Below, one piece after another: positions 52,268-63,091 of a stretch of 64,000 nt of DNA (the stretch's first letter is position 1; each line of letters begins with the position of its first letter). The DNA comes from Gaiellasilicea sp963850995 (lineage in GTDB: Bacteria > Actinomycetota > Thermoleophilia > Gaiellales > Gaiellaceae): assembly GCA_963850995.1 (NCBI GenBank), contig CAWKNQ010000004.1, forward strand, positions 310,001 to 374,000. The letters are read 5' to 3'. The position numbers and the translations under genes are program-made. Under the pieces are notes generated by a model. That model was not told the origin of the DNA. It made no database searches and worked only from the letters and a program-made list of their open reading frames with translations.

Positions 52268-52417
52268 TCAGCGGCCTCTGGCGCGCCGCTCGCGGTGCGT
52301 AGGCCGGAGGAACAGTGCTCTAGCACGGGCCTCCGGCTGGAGCGCCGCGAGCGGCGCGAGGCTGCGCCGGAGGCCGGTTCAGCCGGCCGGGAGGCGCAGC
52401 CGGCCAGTGGCCGCTGG
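52268..52417 (+). repeat. 150-nt three-way-junction element, copy 2
   Basis: Closing stem 52268-52281/52404-52417 (one mismatch, one wobble); stem A 52283-52295/52345-52357; stem B 52303-52310/52330-52337; apical GTGC-TCTA-GCAC (52315-52326); second arm GGCTGCGCC/GGCGCAGCC with inner GGCCGG/CCGGCC. Same length and loops as 33062-33211, including internal-loop bases CGTAG and TGGAG. It ends directly before the LON-gene stop codon. Its orientation relative to the neighbouring genes is opposite to copy 1. Confidence 0.75.
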
Positions 52418-53032
52418 TCAGCCACGTGGGTCGACTTTTCCGTTGCCCTGGGCGCGCTGGGCGATCTCGCGCTCGCGCTCGACCGCGGTCGCCGCGCCGG
52501 CGAGGAGCTCGGCGAGCAAGTGCATCCGCTCGCGCTCCGAGGTCAGCTGCAGGAGCCGCTGCTTCAACTCCGGCGCGAACTCGAACCGACCGGCGAGCTC
52601 GAACGACAGCTGCTCGGCTGCGAGGCTCGGCTCCTCGACCTCGGCGCCGGTCAGCTCCACGAGCCGGTGGAAGAGCTCCACGGCGTGCTCTGAGTCCTCC
52701 GGGTCGGCGGCGTCGGGCTCGTCCTCGATCGGCTCGACGAGCCCGGTCTGGAACGAGCGCCCCTCCGTCAGCTCGACCAGCCGGAAGCGCTCCCGCCCTT
52801 CGACGACGACGTTCATCCGGCCGTCCTCGAAGCGGTCGAGCACCTCGGTCACCGCCGCCCGCGTCCCGATCTCGCTCAGCCCGTCGTCGTGGGCGTAGAC
52901 GAGGCCGAACTCGCGCTCCTCGGCGAGACACTCGCCGATCAGCTCCTGGTAGCGGTCCTCGAAGATGTGCAGCGGGACCTGCTCGGTCGGGAGCAGCACG
53001 ATCCCGAGCGGAAAGAGGCCGAGCTCGCTCAT
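52418..53032 (-). CDS. LON substrate-binding domain protein
   Basis: 204 residues. ELGLFPLGIVLLPTEQVPLHIFEDRYQELIGECL is the start of the LON N-terminal (PUA-like) domain, followed by FGLVY, GTRAAVTEVLDRFEDGRMNVVVEGRERFRL. The C-terminal helical part ends ERMHLLAELLAGAATAVERERE. There is no AAA ATPase or protease domain, as is usual for this stand-alone family, whose role is unknown. Start ATG 53032; the methyltransferase gene ends 9 nt upstream. Confidence 0.85.
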   Translation of the reverse strand: MSELGLFPLGIVLLPTEQVPLHIFEDRYQELIGECLAEEREFGLVYAHDDGLSEIGTRAAVTEVLDRFEDGRMNVVVEGRERFRLVELTEGRSFQTGLVEPIEDEPDAADPEDSEHAVELFHRLVELTGAEVEEPSLAAEQLSFELAGRFEFAPELKQRLLQLTSERERMHLLAELLAGAATAVEREREIAQRAQGNGKVDPRG

Positions 53033-53041
53033 CCGGAAAGC

Positions 53042-53686
53042 CTACGTCCGCTCGAACGCCACGACGCGGAACACGGGGCCGTCGCGCTCGGACGCCCGTG
53101 CGAGACCGTGCGCCTCCACTGCCGTGTGGAGAGCGTCCGGTGCGTGAACGTACACGCGGAAGCGGCGCCGGCGGACCCGGAAGTACGCGTTGACGAGGTG
53201 GAGGACACCGCGTACCCACCACGCCCGCCGTGGATAGCTGAGCGCGAGCGTGCGCCGCGCGAGCGAGGCCGCGATCCCTGCCAGCTCGACGCCGTCGGGC
53301 GTGCAGCAGACGACCTTGTTCATGACGACGATGTCGGCCGGGCTGCCCGCGGCCGGGTCGGCAACGAGATCGGCCATCCGGAACGACACCCGGTCTGCGA
53401 CCCCCGCCTCACGCGCGAGCGCGCGGACATGCGTCTCGTAGTCCGGCAGCAGCTCGATCACCTCTCCCCGAGCTGCTCCCGACTTGAGCAGCTCCAGCAG
53501 CACCTGCCCGATGCCGCCGCCGATCTCGAGCACCGTCGCTCCCTCGACGCCCCGGGCGCCGGACCTCCTCGCCAGCGAACGAGCGATTGCGTCCGGTCCC
53601 TTGCGCCGGTACCTGCGCGCGTCGTGGGCAGCCGTCTTCGCTCCGAAGAACTCCTCTTGCCCGTGCCGTGCGCAGCAGCGGCTCAC
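53042..53686 (-). CDS. SAM-dependent methyltransferase
   Basis: 214 residues. The class I fold with motif I VLEIGGGIGQVLLELL, an acidic loop after the second strand (VIELLPDYE), DLVADPAAGSPADIVVMNKVVCC (motif IV) and a C-terminal half rich in Arg (YFRVRRRRFRVYVH). N-terminal CCARHGQEEFFGAKTAAHDARRYRRKG is seen in Mg-protoporphyrin-methyltransferase-like relatives, but the substrate is unclear. GTG start 53686. Confidence 0.75.
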   Translation of the reverse strand: MSRCCARHGQEEFFGAKTAAHDARRYRRKGPDAIARSLARRSGARGVEGATVLEIGGGIGQVLLELLKSGAARGEVIELLPDYETHVRALAREAGVADRVSFRMADLVADPAAGSPADIVVMNKVVCCTPDGVELAGIAASLARRTLALSYPRRAWWVRGVLHLVNAYFRVRRRRFRVYVHAPDALHTAVEAHGLARASERDGPVFRVVAFERT

Positions 53687-53728
53687 CCGCCGAGCATAGA
53701 GCCGGCCTCCGGCTATCGTGCTCTCGCC

Positions 53729-55399
<1,671 letters not shown>

Positions 55400-55403
55400 C
55401 CGT

Positions 55404-56792
55404 TCAGCGCCGGACGGTCCGGATCAGCTCGCAGTCGCGGCCGATCACGTCAAGTCGGTCCGCGACCACGACGTCGAATTGGGGGCCGCAGGCGACGACG
55501 TCGCGCTCGCCGTCGGCGACGTAGATCCCGTCCTTGGCGATGCCGCCATCGATCCGGTCGCGGCCAGGCCCGCCGAAGATCTGGTCACGGCCGCCTCCGC
55601 CGCGGACGAGGTCGTCGCCGCGGCCGCCGCCGAGCACGTCGGCCTCCTCGCCTCCGGCCAGCCGGTCGTGGCCGTCGCCGCCCTCGAGGAGGTCCTCGCC
55701 GAACCCGTCGACGAGCACGTCGGCTCCGGCCCGGCCGAACAGGAAATCGTCGTCTGCGGTACCCCGGAGCACATCGGCGCCGGGCCCGCCGTCGAAGCGG
55801 CAGTCGTTCGTCAGCCGGCGCGCGCCGGAGCCGTCCGCCGCGGCCACGTAGACGCCCAGGCGCGTTGCGGGACACCGTCCGTGCCACACGAAGGCGACGC
55901 GGCTGCCGTCGGGAGACCACGTCAGCTCGCCGCCCGGTCCGAAGACGTGTTTTCCCGTGCCGTTGGTGTCGACCGTGAGCACCTCGGTGCGCTCGTCCTC
56001 CAGGCGCGTCACGGCGATCGCGCCGCCGTCCGGCCGCCAGGCGGGTGGGTGCGAGGGAAACGTACCCCGGGCAATATCGCGCCCGCCGCCGTCGTCTACG
56101 TCGACCACGCGAAGCAGGTCCGGAATGTAGCGAGGGTCGGACGAGTGGATGAATGCGAGCCGAGTGCCGTCCGGCGACCACGCAACCCCGCTGCGATCCA
56201 CGTTGCCGCGCCAGACGCTACGGCGACCGGTCCCGTCCGGTCGCACGACGTCGAGCCCGCCCCCCACTGCGAACGCGATCAGATCTCCGCGCGGCGACCA
56301 GACCGGCCGTGCCTCGCCGGGGCCCGTCGTGAGCATACGCCGGGCGCCGCCGGAGCTCGAGACGGCGTACAGATGACTCGGGAGCCCGGCCGCGTAGACG
56401 ATCTCGGACCCGTCGGGGGAGAACGACGGCTGGACGCTCGAGTCGGGCCCGAGCTCCTGCTGCGCGCGAAGAACCCGTCCATCCGGCTCGACGAGCGCGA
56501 GGCCGAGACCGAGTAGCGCGGCCCCGTCCGGCGTCCACTCGATCCTCTGGCGTCCGACGAGCGGCAGCCGCGTCTCCGCCGTCCCGTCCGCGCGGACCGA
56601 CGTCATGAACGCGGGCATGCCGCAGCCGATGTCGTGGCGGTCGAAGACGATCCACTCGCCCGTCGGCGACCAGACGGGCGCGTGGTCGCCGATCGTGTAG
56701 CTCGGGGAGCAGCCGGCGTGGCCGCGCTCGGCCGCACCCCCGGCCAGCGTCAGCACCGCAAGCGCGAGCATCGCTCGCGCGACCCGCGTCAT
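55404..56792 (-). CDS. secreted TolB-like beta-propeller fused to RTX-type calcium repeats
   Basis: 462 residues. A signal peptide (TRVARAMLALAVLTLAGGAAERGHA) is followed by about six propeller blades (about 35-320), each with the WSPDG/FSPDG motif (APVWSPTGEWIVF, PSFSPDGSEIVYA, PVWSPRGDLIAFA, VAWSPDGTRLAFI, LTWSPDGSRVAFV). From about 340 a run of hemolysin-type nonapeptides follows (GGPGADVLRGTADDDFLFGR, GGDGHDRLAGGEEADVLGGG, GGPGRDRIDGG), which bind calcium. The role is unknown: an extracellular scaffold or adhesion protein is plausible. Confidence 0.82.
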   Translation of the reverse strand: MTRVARAMLALAVLTLAGGAAERGHAGCSPSYTIGDHAPVWSPTGEWIVFDRHDIGCGMPAFMTSVRADGTAETRLPLVGRQRIEWTPDGAALLGLGLALVEPDGRVLRAQQELGPDSSVQPSFSPDGSEIVYAAGLPSHLYAVSSSGGARRMLTTGPGEARPVWSPRGDLIAFAVGGGLDVVRPDGTGRRSVWRGNVDRSGVAWSPDGTRLAFIHSSDPRYIPDLLRVVDVDDGGGRDIARGTFPSHPPAWRPDGGAIAVTRLEDERTEVLTVDTNGTGKHVFGPGGELTWSPDGSRVAFVWHGRCPATRLGVYVAAADGSGARRLTNDCRFDGGPGADVLRGTADDDFLFGRAGADVLVDGFGEDLLEGGDGHDRLAGGEEADVLGGGRGDDLVRGGGGRDQIFGGPGRDRIDGGIAKDGIYVADGERDVVACGPQFDVVVADRLDVIGRDCELIRTVRR

Positions 56793-56876
56793 GCCGAGAG
56801 CGTAGAAACCTCGTGTGATGGGTTTCTGAGGACGAAGTGAAGGTTCCGCGATGCCGCTGCGCTCGACCCGCTCGCG

Positions 56877-57308
56877 TCAGCCGCTGAGGACGAGCCGCGC
56901 GGGCTCGTCCTGCTCGAGCAGCGCTGCGTCGAACTCGATCGGCACCGTGCCCGGGACGACGAACCGGTAGCGCGCCCGCTCCGGCAGGTCGACCTCGAGC
57001 TCCATCACGCAGACGGTCGGGATCCGCTCGACGCCCCAATCCACGCTCGGGTCGGCGTTCTCGGCCGTGCCGGCGGGTAGCTCCCCCTCGGCCACGACCT
57101 CGCCGTTCCCCGCCTCGACGGTGAACGGCGCTCCCCGCCGCACCTCCCTGAACGGGCGGGCGCCCGCGCACTCGACGCCCTCCTCGCGGATGTTGTTGTC
57201 GGGGATGACCAGCTGGATGTCCGCCGACCGCGTGTCGTCGTCGCCGGACGCGCAGCCCGGGAGGGCCAGGAAGAGGACGCACCAGGCGGCCACCCCGACC
57301 GCTCTCAC
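56877..57308 (-). CDS. hypothetical lipoprotein
   Basis: 143 residues. N-terminus VAAWCVLFLALPGCASG carries a lipobox (LPGC), then a beta-rich domain (IQLVIPDNNIREEGVECAG, APFTVEAGNGEVVAEGELP, TVCVMELEVDLPERARYRFVV). No family was recognised. GTG 57308 overlaps the stop of the thioredoxin-like lipoprotein gene, so the two are coupled and may act together outside the membrane. Confidence 0.7.
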   Translation of the reverse strand: MRAVGVAAWCVLFLALPGCASGDDDTRSADIQLVIPDNNIREEGVECAGARPFREVRRGAPFTVEAGNGEVVAEGELPAGTAENADPSVDWGVERIPTVCVMELEVDLPERARYRFVVPGTVPIEFDAALLEQDEPARLVLSG

Positions 57309-57853
57309 TTCGCGAAGAGCTCCTCGAGCCGCGGCCGGAGCTCGGCGGCGGTGACGCCTCCCGGCCAGCCGCGCAGCACCTTCCCGCCGCGCGAGACGAG
57401 CGTCACGAGACCCGGCTCGCGCGCGGCGTAGTTGAGCCAGGTCCGTTCGTCCGCGACTGCGACCGGATGGCCGAGGTCGAGCTCCTCGGCGTACTCGCGG
57501 CCGCCGTCGACGTCGTCCTCACCGACGATGCCGAGCAGCCCGACCGCACCGTCGTGCTCGTCGACGGCCCGGGCGACTTCGCGATGGATGTCGGCACACC
57601 GGTCGCAGTAGCTCGCCGTGAAGACGAGCACGAGCGGGCGATCGCGCCAGAGGTCGCTCGCGGTGACAGCCGTGCCGTCCAGCAGCTCGGCAGTGAAGTC
57701 CGGCGCGGCGAGCGCACCCGCCGGCGGCTCGGCGAACCTGACCCCAGTCGGGACCTGCTCCGGCAGGTCACCGGCGCCACCGGCGACCTCGTCGTTCCCG
57801 CCGCACCCGGCCACGAGCAACGACGTCAGCAGGAGGAACAGCCCACGGAGCAC
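57305..57853 (-). CDS. thioredoxin-like (TlpA/ResA-type) lipoprotein
   Basis: 182 residues from GTG 57853. A signal with lipobox (LFLLLTSLLVAGCGG) is followed by a thioredoxin fold: APDFTAELLDGTAVTASDLWRDRPLVLVFTASYCDRCADIHREV with the CxxC active site (CDRC), GIVGEDDVDGGREYAEELD and the cis-Pro region after EPGLVTLVSRGGKVL. Extracytoplasmic disulfide or cytochrome-c maturation roles are usual; no ccm or ccd genes are nearby. An upstream start is in frame but would add unneeded residues before the signal. Confidence 0.82.
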   Translation of the reverse strand: MLRGLFLLLTSLLVAGCGGNDEVAGGAGDLPEQVPTGVRFAEPPAGALAAPDFTAELLDGTAVTASDLWRDRPLVLVFTASYCDRCADIHREVARAVDEHDGAVGLLGIVGEDDVDGGREYAEELDLGHPVAVADERTWLNYAAREPGLVTLVSRGGKVLRGWPGGVTAAELRPRLEELFAK

Positions 57854-57913
57854 GGGCCCACGGTAGACGGAGCGAGGGCGGGACCTCGCGGCCCCGCCCC
57901 ATGCTCCCATCGG

Positions 57914-60013
57914 CTAGTTGCCGCCTGGCGTCGTGTCGCGCACGTGCACCGCACACGTCCGCGTCGCCGTCTTCGACGAATCGGTCTCGGACGTGGCGGT
58001 GAGCGTCACCGTCGTCCGTGCGTCGCCGTCGTTGGTAAGCTGATCGCGGAGCACGTGCACGGGCACCTGCACCGTCTGGCCGGCCTTCGCGGCGGCGAGC
58101 GCGTTCGGCAGCGTCACCTTCCAGTCGGCGCTCGCTCGATGTGGCCGACAGCGCGGTAGACGTCCGAGTCGAACATGCCCGTCCCCGCCTGACCGGTGTT
58201 CATGACCGGGAAGGTGCACGTGGCGAGGAAGCCCGGCCGCTGCCCCTTCTTGGTCGCGTTGCCGAGGCCGACGCCGCGCGCGAACGGATCGCCTTGCCCG
58301 ACGCGGCGGACGGCCACGCTGTAGTGGAGGACGCCGTCCGCGTCCCGCCTGGTCGAGAGCACGTAGAAGCGGAGGTTGTTGAACGTGTCCACGTACTCGT
58401 ACTCGCTCCCCGAGCCGGTGCCCGCGTGGAACGACGCGTCGTTCAGCTGGCGCGGGTCGCCGCGGACGACGGCCACCGGGGTGCCGTCCGGCCGGTAGAA
58501 GTCGATCATCCCGATGTCCTCCGGGTTCGGGTCGATCATCCACACCCGCGGCGTGCCGCCGTTGCGGCTCTTCGTGAGCAGCACGCCGTGGCCGGGTGCG
58601 AACGAGTCGTTCCCGACCCGGTCGACGACTTCCATCCGGTAGTGGAGGTAGTTCGGCCCCGTTCGGTTCGGGCAGTAGAAGACGTCCGCGCCCGTGTAGC
58701 CCTGGTTCTCGCACGTGCCGGCGAGGTCGCCGGTGCCGAGATTGACCGTGAGGCCGACGAGGTCGCCGTCGGGCACGGACTCACGGGCTTTCAGCTCGAC
58801 GACCGCCACGCCCTGGCCCGCCAGCGTGTCCCGCTCCAGCGTGACCTGATCGGCGGGCGTGAGCACGCCGAGCTGGTTCTTGAAGTGGAGCAGGTGGTGG
58901 GGCCCGAGCCCGGAGCCGCCCTGGTTCGGGACCTGCCAGCGGTTGTGCGTCCCACCCGGGCCGTTGAACGTGCCTCGGCTCATCATCTCCCAGTAGCCGG
59001 TGAAGTTGCGCTCGTTGTCGGCGAACGGGTTGTTGTAGTTGTCCGGCAGGCCGCGGAGGTGGCTGAACTCGTGGGCGAAGACGCTGAGCCCGGAGCTCTC
59101 GGCCTGCGTCGACGTGCCGCCGCCGGCGTTCGGCCAGTGGTTGGCGGCCGCCCTCCACGACGTCCAGTCGACGTAGCGGGTGTCCGCCCAGTTCGGCATC
59201 GGCTGCCCGAGCTGGTTCAGCGGCGCGCTTCCGTCGGGATTACGCGGCGGCCCGAAGGCGTCCGGAATGTCGTCGCGCGTCTGGAACATCATCTCGCCGA
59301 ACTCCTGCCACGTCGACGACTCGTCGTGGCCGGCGGTGACGTAGAAGCCGTTGTCGAACCCACAGAGGCCCGACGGGCAGCCGATGTCGGCCCGCCAGGC
59401 CGCGCCTCCGTCGGTGCGCAGGTTCTTGTTGCAGCTGTCCCCCTGCGGGCAGTACGCCTCGCGTGGGGCGTTGAAGCTTCCGTCGGGAATGCCGTACTCG
59501 TGCAGCTTGCCGGGCATGAGGTACGGCCCGAACACCTCGACGTCGACGCCGATCTTGCCGTGGCTGTCCTCCATCCAGTACCCGTGCAGCGTCTGGCCGC
59601 CGTTGTACTGGTTCGGCACGGCGTAGTAGTCGTAGTACCAGTCCGCGACGTCCTCACGCGCGACCGGCTGCCAGCCTGCCTGCGGATTGCCGAACGGATG
59701 CGAGCCCGCCGGCTGCGTGATCAGCATCGGCTGGTCCTGGAACTCGAGCAGGATGACGGCCGTTCGGTACTGGTTTTCGGAGCCGTCCGAGCCCGTCGTG
59801 TCGTTCCACGAGTCCGGCCGGAACGGCGTGTAGGCGTCCCACGTCAGCTCGCCCTGGTCGACCCACTTCTGCGCGTCGATCGGCTGGAGGAGCGGGTGGT
59901 CGCGGCATCGGGCGGAATCTCGCGGCTGCGGACGACGCCATCGTGGTCGTCAGGACGACGACCGCCAGCAAGGCGACGCGACGAAGGCCCGGATGTCGGG
60001 TCTTCACTCTCAA
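57914..60013 (-). CDS. secreted M6-family metalloprotease (two frameshifts)
   Basis: About 700 codons including the signal peptide (TRHPGLRRVALLAVVVLTTTMASSAAA) from TTG 60013 or GTG 60007. The frame changes near 59925 (extra A in GCGAGATTCC) to the propeptide/catalytic part: QPIDAQKWVDQGELTWDAY, AVILLEFQDQPMLIT. The core has the zinc motif SVFAHEFSHLRGLPDNY (HExxH) and ENERNFTGYWEMMSRG-type Met turn, then the M6 C-terminal region. Near 58135 a one-base loss leads into ADWKVTLPNALAAAKAGQTVQVPV, a beta domain ending TTPGGN. Resembles immune inhibitor A peptidases. Secreted protein degradation is the likely role. Confidence 0.85.
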
Positions 60014-60130
60014 CCCCCCTTTCTGCTCCGGCCTGCGGCGCCGCCGGAGCCAGTTGGCCCGCGGAACCTAACAGGTTGCGTCAGGACGTGGACGCATCGT
60101 CCAGATAGGTGGACACCGCCGACAGCTAGC

Positions 60131-61552
60131 GTGCGACGGGTGGACCCCGCGCGGCAGCATCACAACGTCACCCTGGCGATTCTGACGCTCGCGGGGGCCG
60201 CGTTCTCGCTGCAGCAGACGATGGTCTTCCCGGCGCTCGGCACGTTCCAGGAGGAGTTCGGGGCCACCCCCGCGTGGACGACCTGGGTGCTGACCGGCTT
60301 CCTCGTCTCGGGCGCCGTTCTGACGCCTGTGCTCGGCCGTCTCGGCGACCAGTTCGGGAAGGAGCGGGTGCTGCTGATCAGCCTCGGGCTCTTCCTCGCC
60401 GGCTGCCTCTGCGCCGCGTTCGCCTGGAGCATCTGGTCGCTGATCGCGTTCCGGATCGTCTCCGGGGCCGGCGCGGCGCTCTTCCCGCTCAGCTTCGCCA
60501 TCATCCGTGACGAGTTCCCCGCCGAGAAGGTCAAGGTCGGAATCGGCCTGCTCTCGGCGGTGTGGGGCGTCGGCGGCGGCTTCGGAATCGTCCTCTCGGG
60601 CGTCGTGGTCGACCACTTTTCTTGGCGTCTTCTCTTCCTGCTGGGGGCGATCCCGGTGGCGCTCTCGATCGTGCTGATCCACCGCTACGTCCCCGAGTCG
60701 CCGGTGCGCTCGCCGTCGCGCGTCGACGTGCCGGGCGCGCTTCTCCTCTCCGGCGGCCTCCTCTCGCTGATGGTTGCGCTGACCGAGGGCGAGAGCTGGG
60801 GCTGGAGCTCGGCGCCCGTGCTCGGCCTCCTGGCCCTGTCGGGCGCGCTGTTCGCGCTGTGGGGCTTCGTCGAGGCGCGCTCGAGCTCGCCGATGGTCGA
60901 CCTGAGCATGCTGGCGCACCGGCCCGTCCTGCTGACGAACGTCGCGACGATGGTCTCCGGCTTCGCGCTCTTCAGCTGCTTCGTGCTCCTCCCCGCGTTC
61001 GTCCAGACCGATCCGAGCCACGGGTACGGGTTCGGCGCCAGCGCCACCCAGGCCGGTCTCTATCTGCTGCCGAGCTCGGTGGCGATGCTCTTCGCGGGCC
61101 CCCTCGCCGGCACGATCGGCCGCCGGATCGGCTCGAAGTGGACGCTCGCCGGCGGGATGCTGGTGGTCAGCTTCGCAGCACTGCTCTTCGTGACGGCGCA
61201 CGACGACCCCTCGACCGTCCTCGTCGCGAGCGGGCTGCTCGGGCTCGGAGTCGGAGCCGCGTTCGCCTCGATGGCGGCGCTGATCGCGGACAACGTCGAC
61301 GCGCTCGAGATGGGCGTCGCGGCCGGGATGAACACGGTCGTGCGGATGATCGGCGCCGTCGTCGGCGGCCAGGTCGCGGCGGCACTCCTGACCGCGCACA
61401 CCATCGGCGATACCTCGATACCGGCTGAGTCGGCGTACACAACGACGTTCGCCCTCAGCACGGTGGCGGCGCTTGCAGCGGCCGGGATCGCACTCTCGAT
61501 CGGGGCGCGACCGCTCCCGCGGCGGCTCACCACCGCCGAAGCCCCCCGCTAG
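60131..61552 (+). CDS. DHA2-type MFS transporter (14 membrane segments)
   Basis: 473 residues. LAGAAFSLQQTMVFPALGTFQEEFGATPAWTTWVLTGFLVSGAVLTPVLGRLGDQFGKERVL carries the first spans and motif A (GRLGDQFGKERV). FRIVSGAGAALFPLSFAIIRDEFP and GVGGGFGIVLSGVVVDHFSWRLLF (motif C-like region) follow, with about 14 spans in all. A proton-driven drug or metabolite exporter; the substrate is unknown. Start GTG 60131 (GTG 60140 possible). Divergent from the M6 protease gene. Confidence 0.85.
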   Translation: MRRVDPARQHHNVTLAILTLAGAAFSLQQTMVFPALGTFQEEFGATPAWTTWVLTGFLVSGAVLTPVLGRLGDQFGKERVLLISLGLFLAGCLCAAFAWSIWSLIAFRIVSGAGAALFPLSFAIIRDEFPAEKVKVGIGLLSAVWGVGGGFGIVLSGVVVDHFSWRLLFLLGAIPVALSIVLIHRYVPESPVRSPSRVDVPGALLLSGGLLSLMVALTEGESWGWSSAPVLGLLALSGALFALWGFVEARSSSPMVDLSMLAHRPVLLTNVATMVSGFALFSCFVLLPAFVQTDPSHGYGFGASATQAGLYLLPSSVAMLFAGPLAGTIGRRIGSKWTLAGGMLVVSFAALLFVTAHDDPSTVLVASGLLGLGVGAAFASMAALIADNVDALEMGVAAGMNTVVRMIGAVVGGQVAAALLTAHTIGDTSIPAESAYTTTFALSTVAALAAAGIALSIGARPLPRRLTTAEAPR

Positions 61553-61639
61553 GACGACGACGGACTCATCCTCCCGGCGGAGCCGATTTCGGCCGCCGGA
61601 CCGATGTGCCGGGGGCCTCCCGGCCGAGACGATGAGGCC

Positions 61640-63034
61640 ATGACACAAATCCTCAGCATCCAAGAATCCACGTATCCCGAGCTCGACCTCACCACCCTCC
61701 GCAACGTGCTCGAAGGCGACGTCGTCGGTCCCGGCGAGCCCGATTGGGACGAGGCCCGCCTCGCCTGGAATCTCTCCGTCGACCAGCGGCCCGCTGCGGT
61801 CGCGCACCCCGAGAACGCCGACGACGTGACCGCAATCGTGGCGTTCGCGCGGGCGAACGGCCTCCGGGTCGCGCCGCAGGGCACCGGCCATGGCGCCCAC
61901 GCGATGGGCGCGCTCGACGACACGATCCTGCTCAAGACGGAACGCATGCGCGGCGTCACGATCGACCCGGTCGCCAGGACCGCCCGCGCCGAAGCGGGCA
62001 CGATCTGGATCGAGGTCGTCGAGGCGGCGGCCGAGCACGGGCTGGCCGCGCTCGCCGGCTCCTCACCCGACGTGGGCGTCGTCGGCTACACGCTCGGCGG
62101 CGGCCTCTCCTGGCTCGCGCGCAAGCACGGCATCGGCGCGAACCAGGTGACCGCGATCGAGGTCGTGACCGCGTCCGGCGACCTTGTCCGCACCGACTGG
62201 GCGAACGAGCCCGACCTCTTCTGGGCCCTCCGCGGCGGCGGCGGCGCCTTCGGGATCGTGACCGCGATCGAGTTCAACCTCTTCCCGATCGAGGAGGTCT
62301 ACGCCGGCATCCTCTGGTATCCCGTCGAGCGGGCCGCCGAGGTCTTGAAGGCCTGGCGCGCCTGGACGGACGACCTGCCCGAGGAGATGAGCTCCGTCGG
62401 GCGAATCCTCCAGTTCCCGCCGATCCCGCAGATCCCGGAGCCGGTGCGCGGACAGTCGTTCGTCGTCGTCCAGGCGATCTGGCTCGGCGAGGCGAGCGAG
62501 GGCGCCCGCCTGCTCGAGCCGCTGCGCGCGCTCGGGCCCGTCATGGACACGGTCGACACGACGCCGATTGCCCACCTCTCCAGGCTGCACATGGATCCGG
62601 AGGAGCCGGTTCCGGCCGCAGGTGACGGCGGCATGCTCTCCGAGGTCGACGACGAACTGATCGACCGGCTCGTCGAGCGCGTCGTCGGCGCACCGCTCCT
62701 CTCGGTGGAGATCCGCCAGCTCGGCGGCGCGGTCGCACGCCGCTCGTCCCAGCACGGGGCGATCGACGCCTGGGAAGCGCCGTACATCATGTACTCCGTC
62801 GGCATGGCTCCGACGCCCGCGCTTCGCGAGGCGGTGGAGGCGTGTGTCAGCGCATTGCGCGACGCGCTCACGCCGTGGGAGGCGGAGCACACGTACATGA
62901 ACTTCGCCGAAACGCGGCGGAACGCGGCGTCGCTCTTCTCCAGCGCGAGCCACCACCGCCTGCGCCGGATCAAGGCGATCGTCGACCCGACCGACCTGAT
63001 CCGCTCCAACCACCCGATCGCGCCCGCCTTCTAA
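61640..63034 (+). CDS. FAD-linked (berberine bridge enzyme-like) oxidase
   Basis: 464 residues. FAD-binding PCMH domain (about 40-215): RLAWNLSVDQRPAAVAHPENADDVTAIVAFARANGLRVAPQGTGHGAHAMG, then AGSSPDVGVVGYTLGGGLSWLARKHG and GGGGAFGIVTAIEF. The C-terminal BBE motif region is TYMNFAETRRNAASLFSSASHHRLRRIKAIVDPTD. The His of GTGHG could carry covalent FAD; the second attachment Cys of BBE enzymes is replaced by Tyr-like context (VGYTLGGG), so single-bond linkage is more likely. The substrate is unknown. Confidence 0.85.
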   Translation: MTQILSIQESTYPELDLTTLRNVLEGDVVGPGEPDWDEARLAWNLSVDQRPAAVAHPENADDVTAIVAFARANGLRVAPQGTGHGAHAMGALDDTILLKTERMRGVTIDPVARTARAEAGTIWIEVVEAAAEHGLAALAGSSPDVGVVGYTLGGGLSWLARKHGIGANQVTAIEVVTASGDLVRTDWANEPDLFWALRGGGGAFGIVTAIEFNLFPIEEVYAGILWYPVERAAEVLKAWRAWTDDLPEEMSSVGRILQFPPIPQIPEPVRGQSFVVVQAIWLGEASEGARLLEPLRALGPVMDTVDTTPIAHLSRLHMDPEEPVPAAGDGGMLSEVDDELIDRLVERVVGAPLLSVEIRQLGGAVARRSSQHGAIDAWEAPYIMYSVGMAPTPALREAVEACVSALRDALTPWEAEHTYMNFAETRRNAASLFSSASHHRLRRIKAIVDPTDLIRSNHPIAPAF

Positions 63035-63091
63035 CTGCAGCTTGCCGCGGCGCCCCTCACTCCCCTGGGGCGCCGCGGTAGGTTTGAGGCC

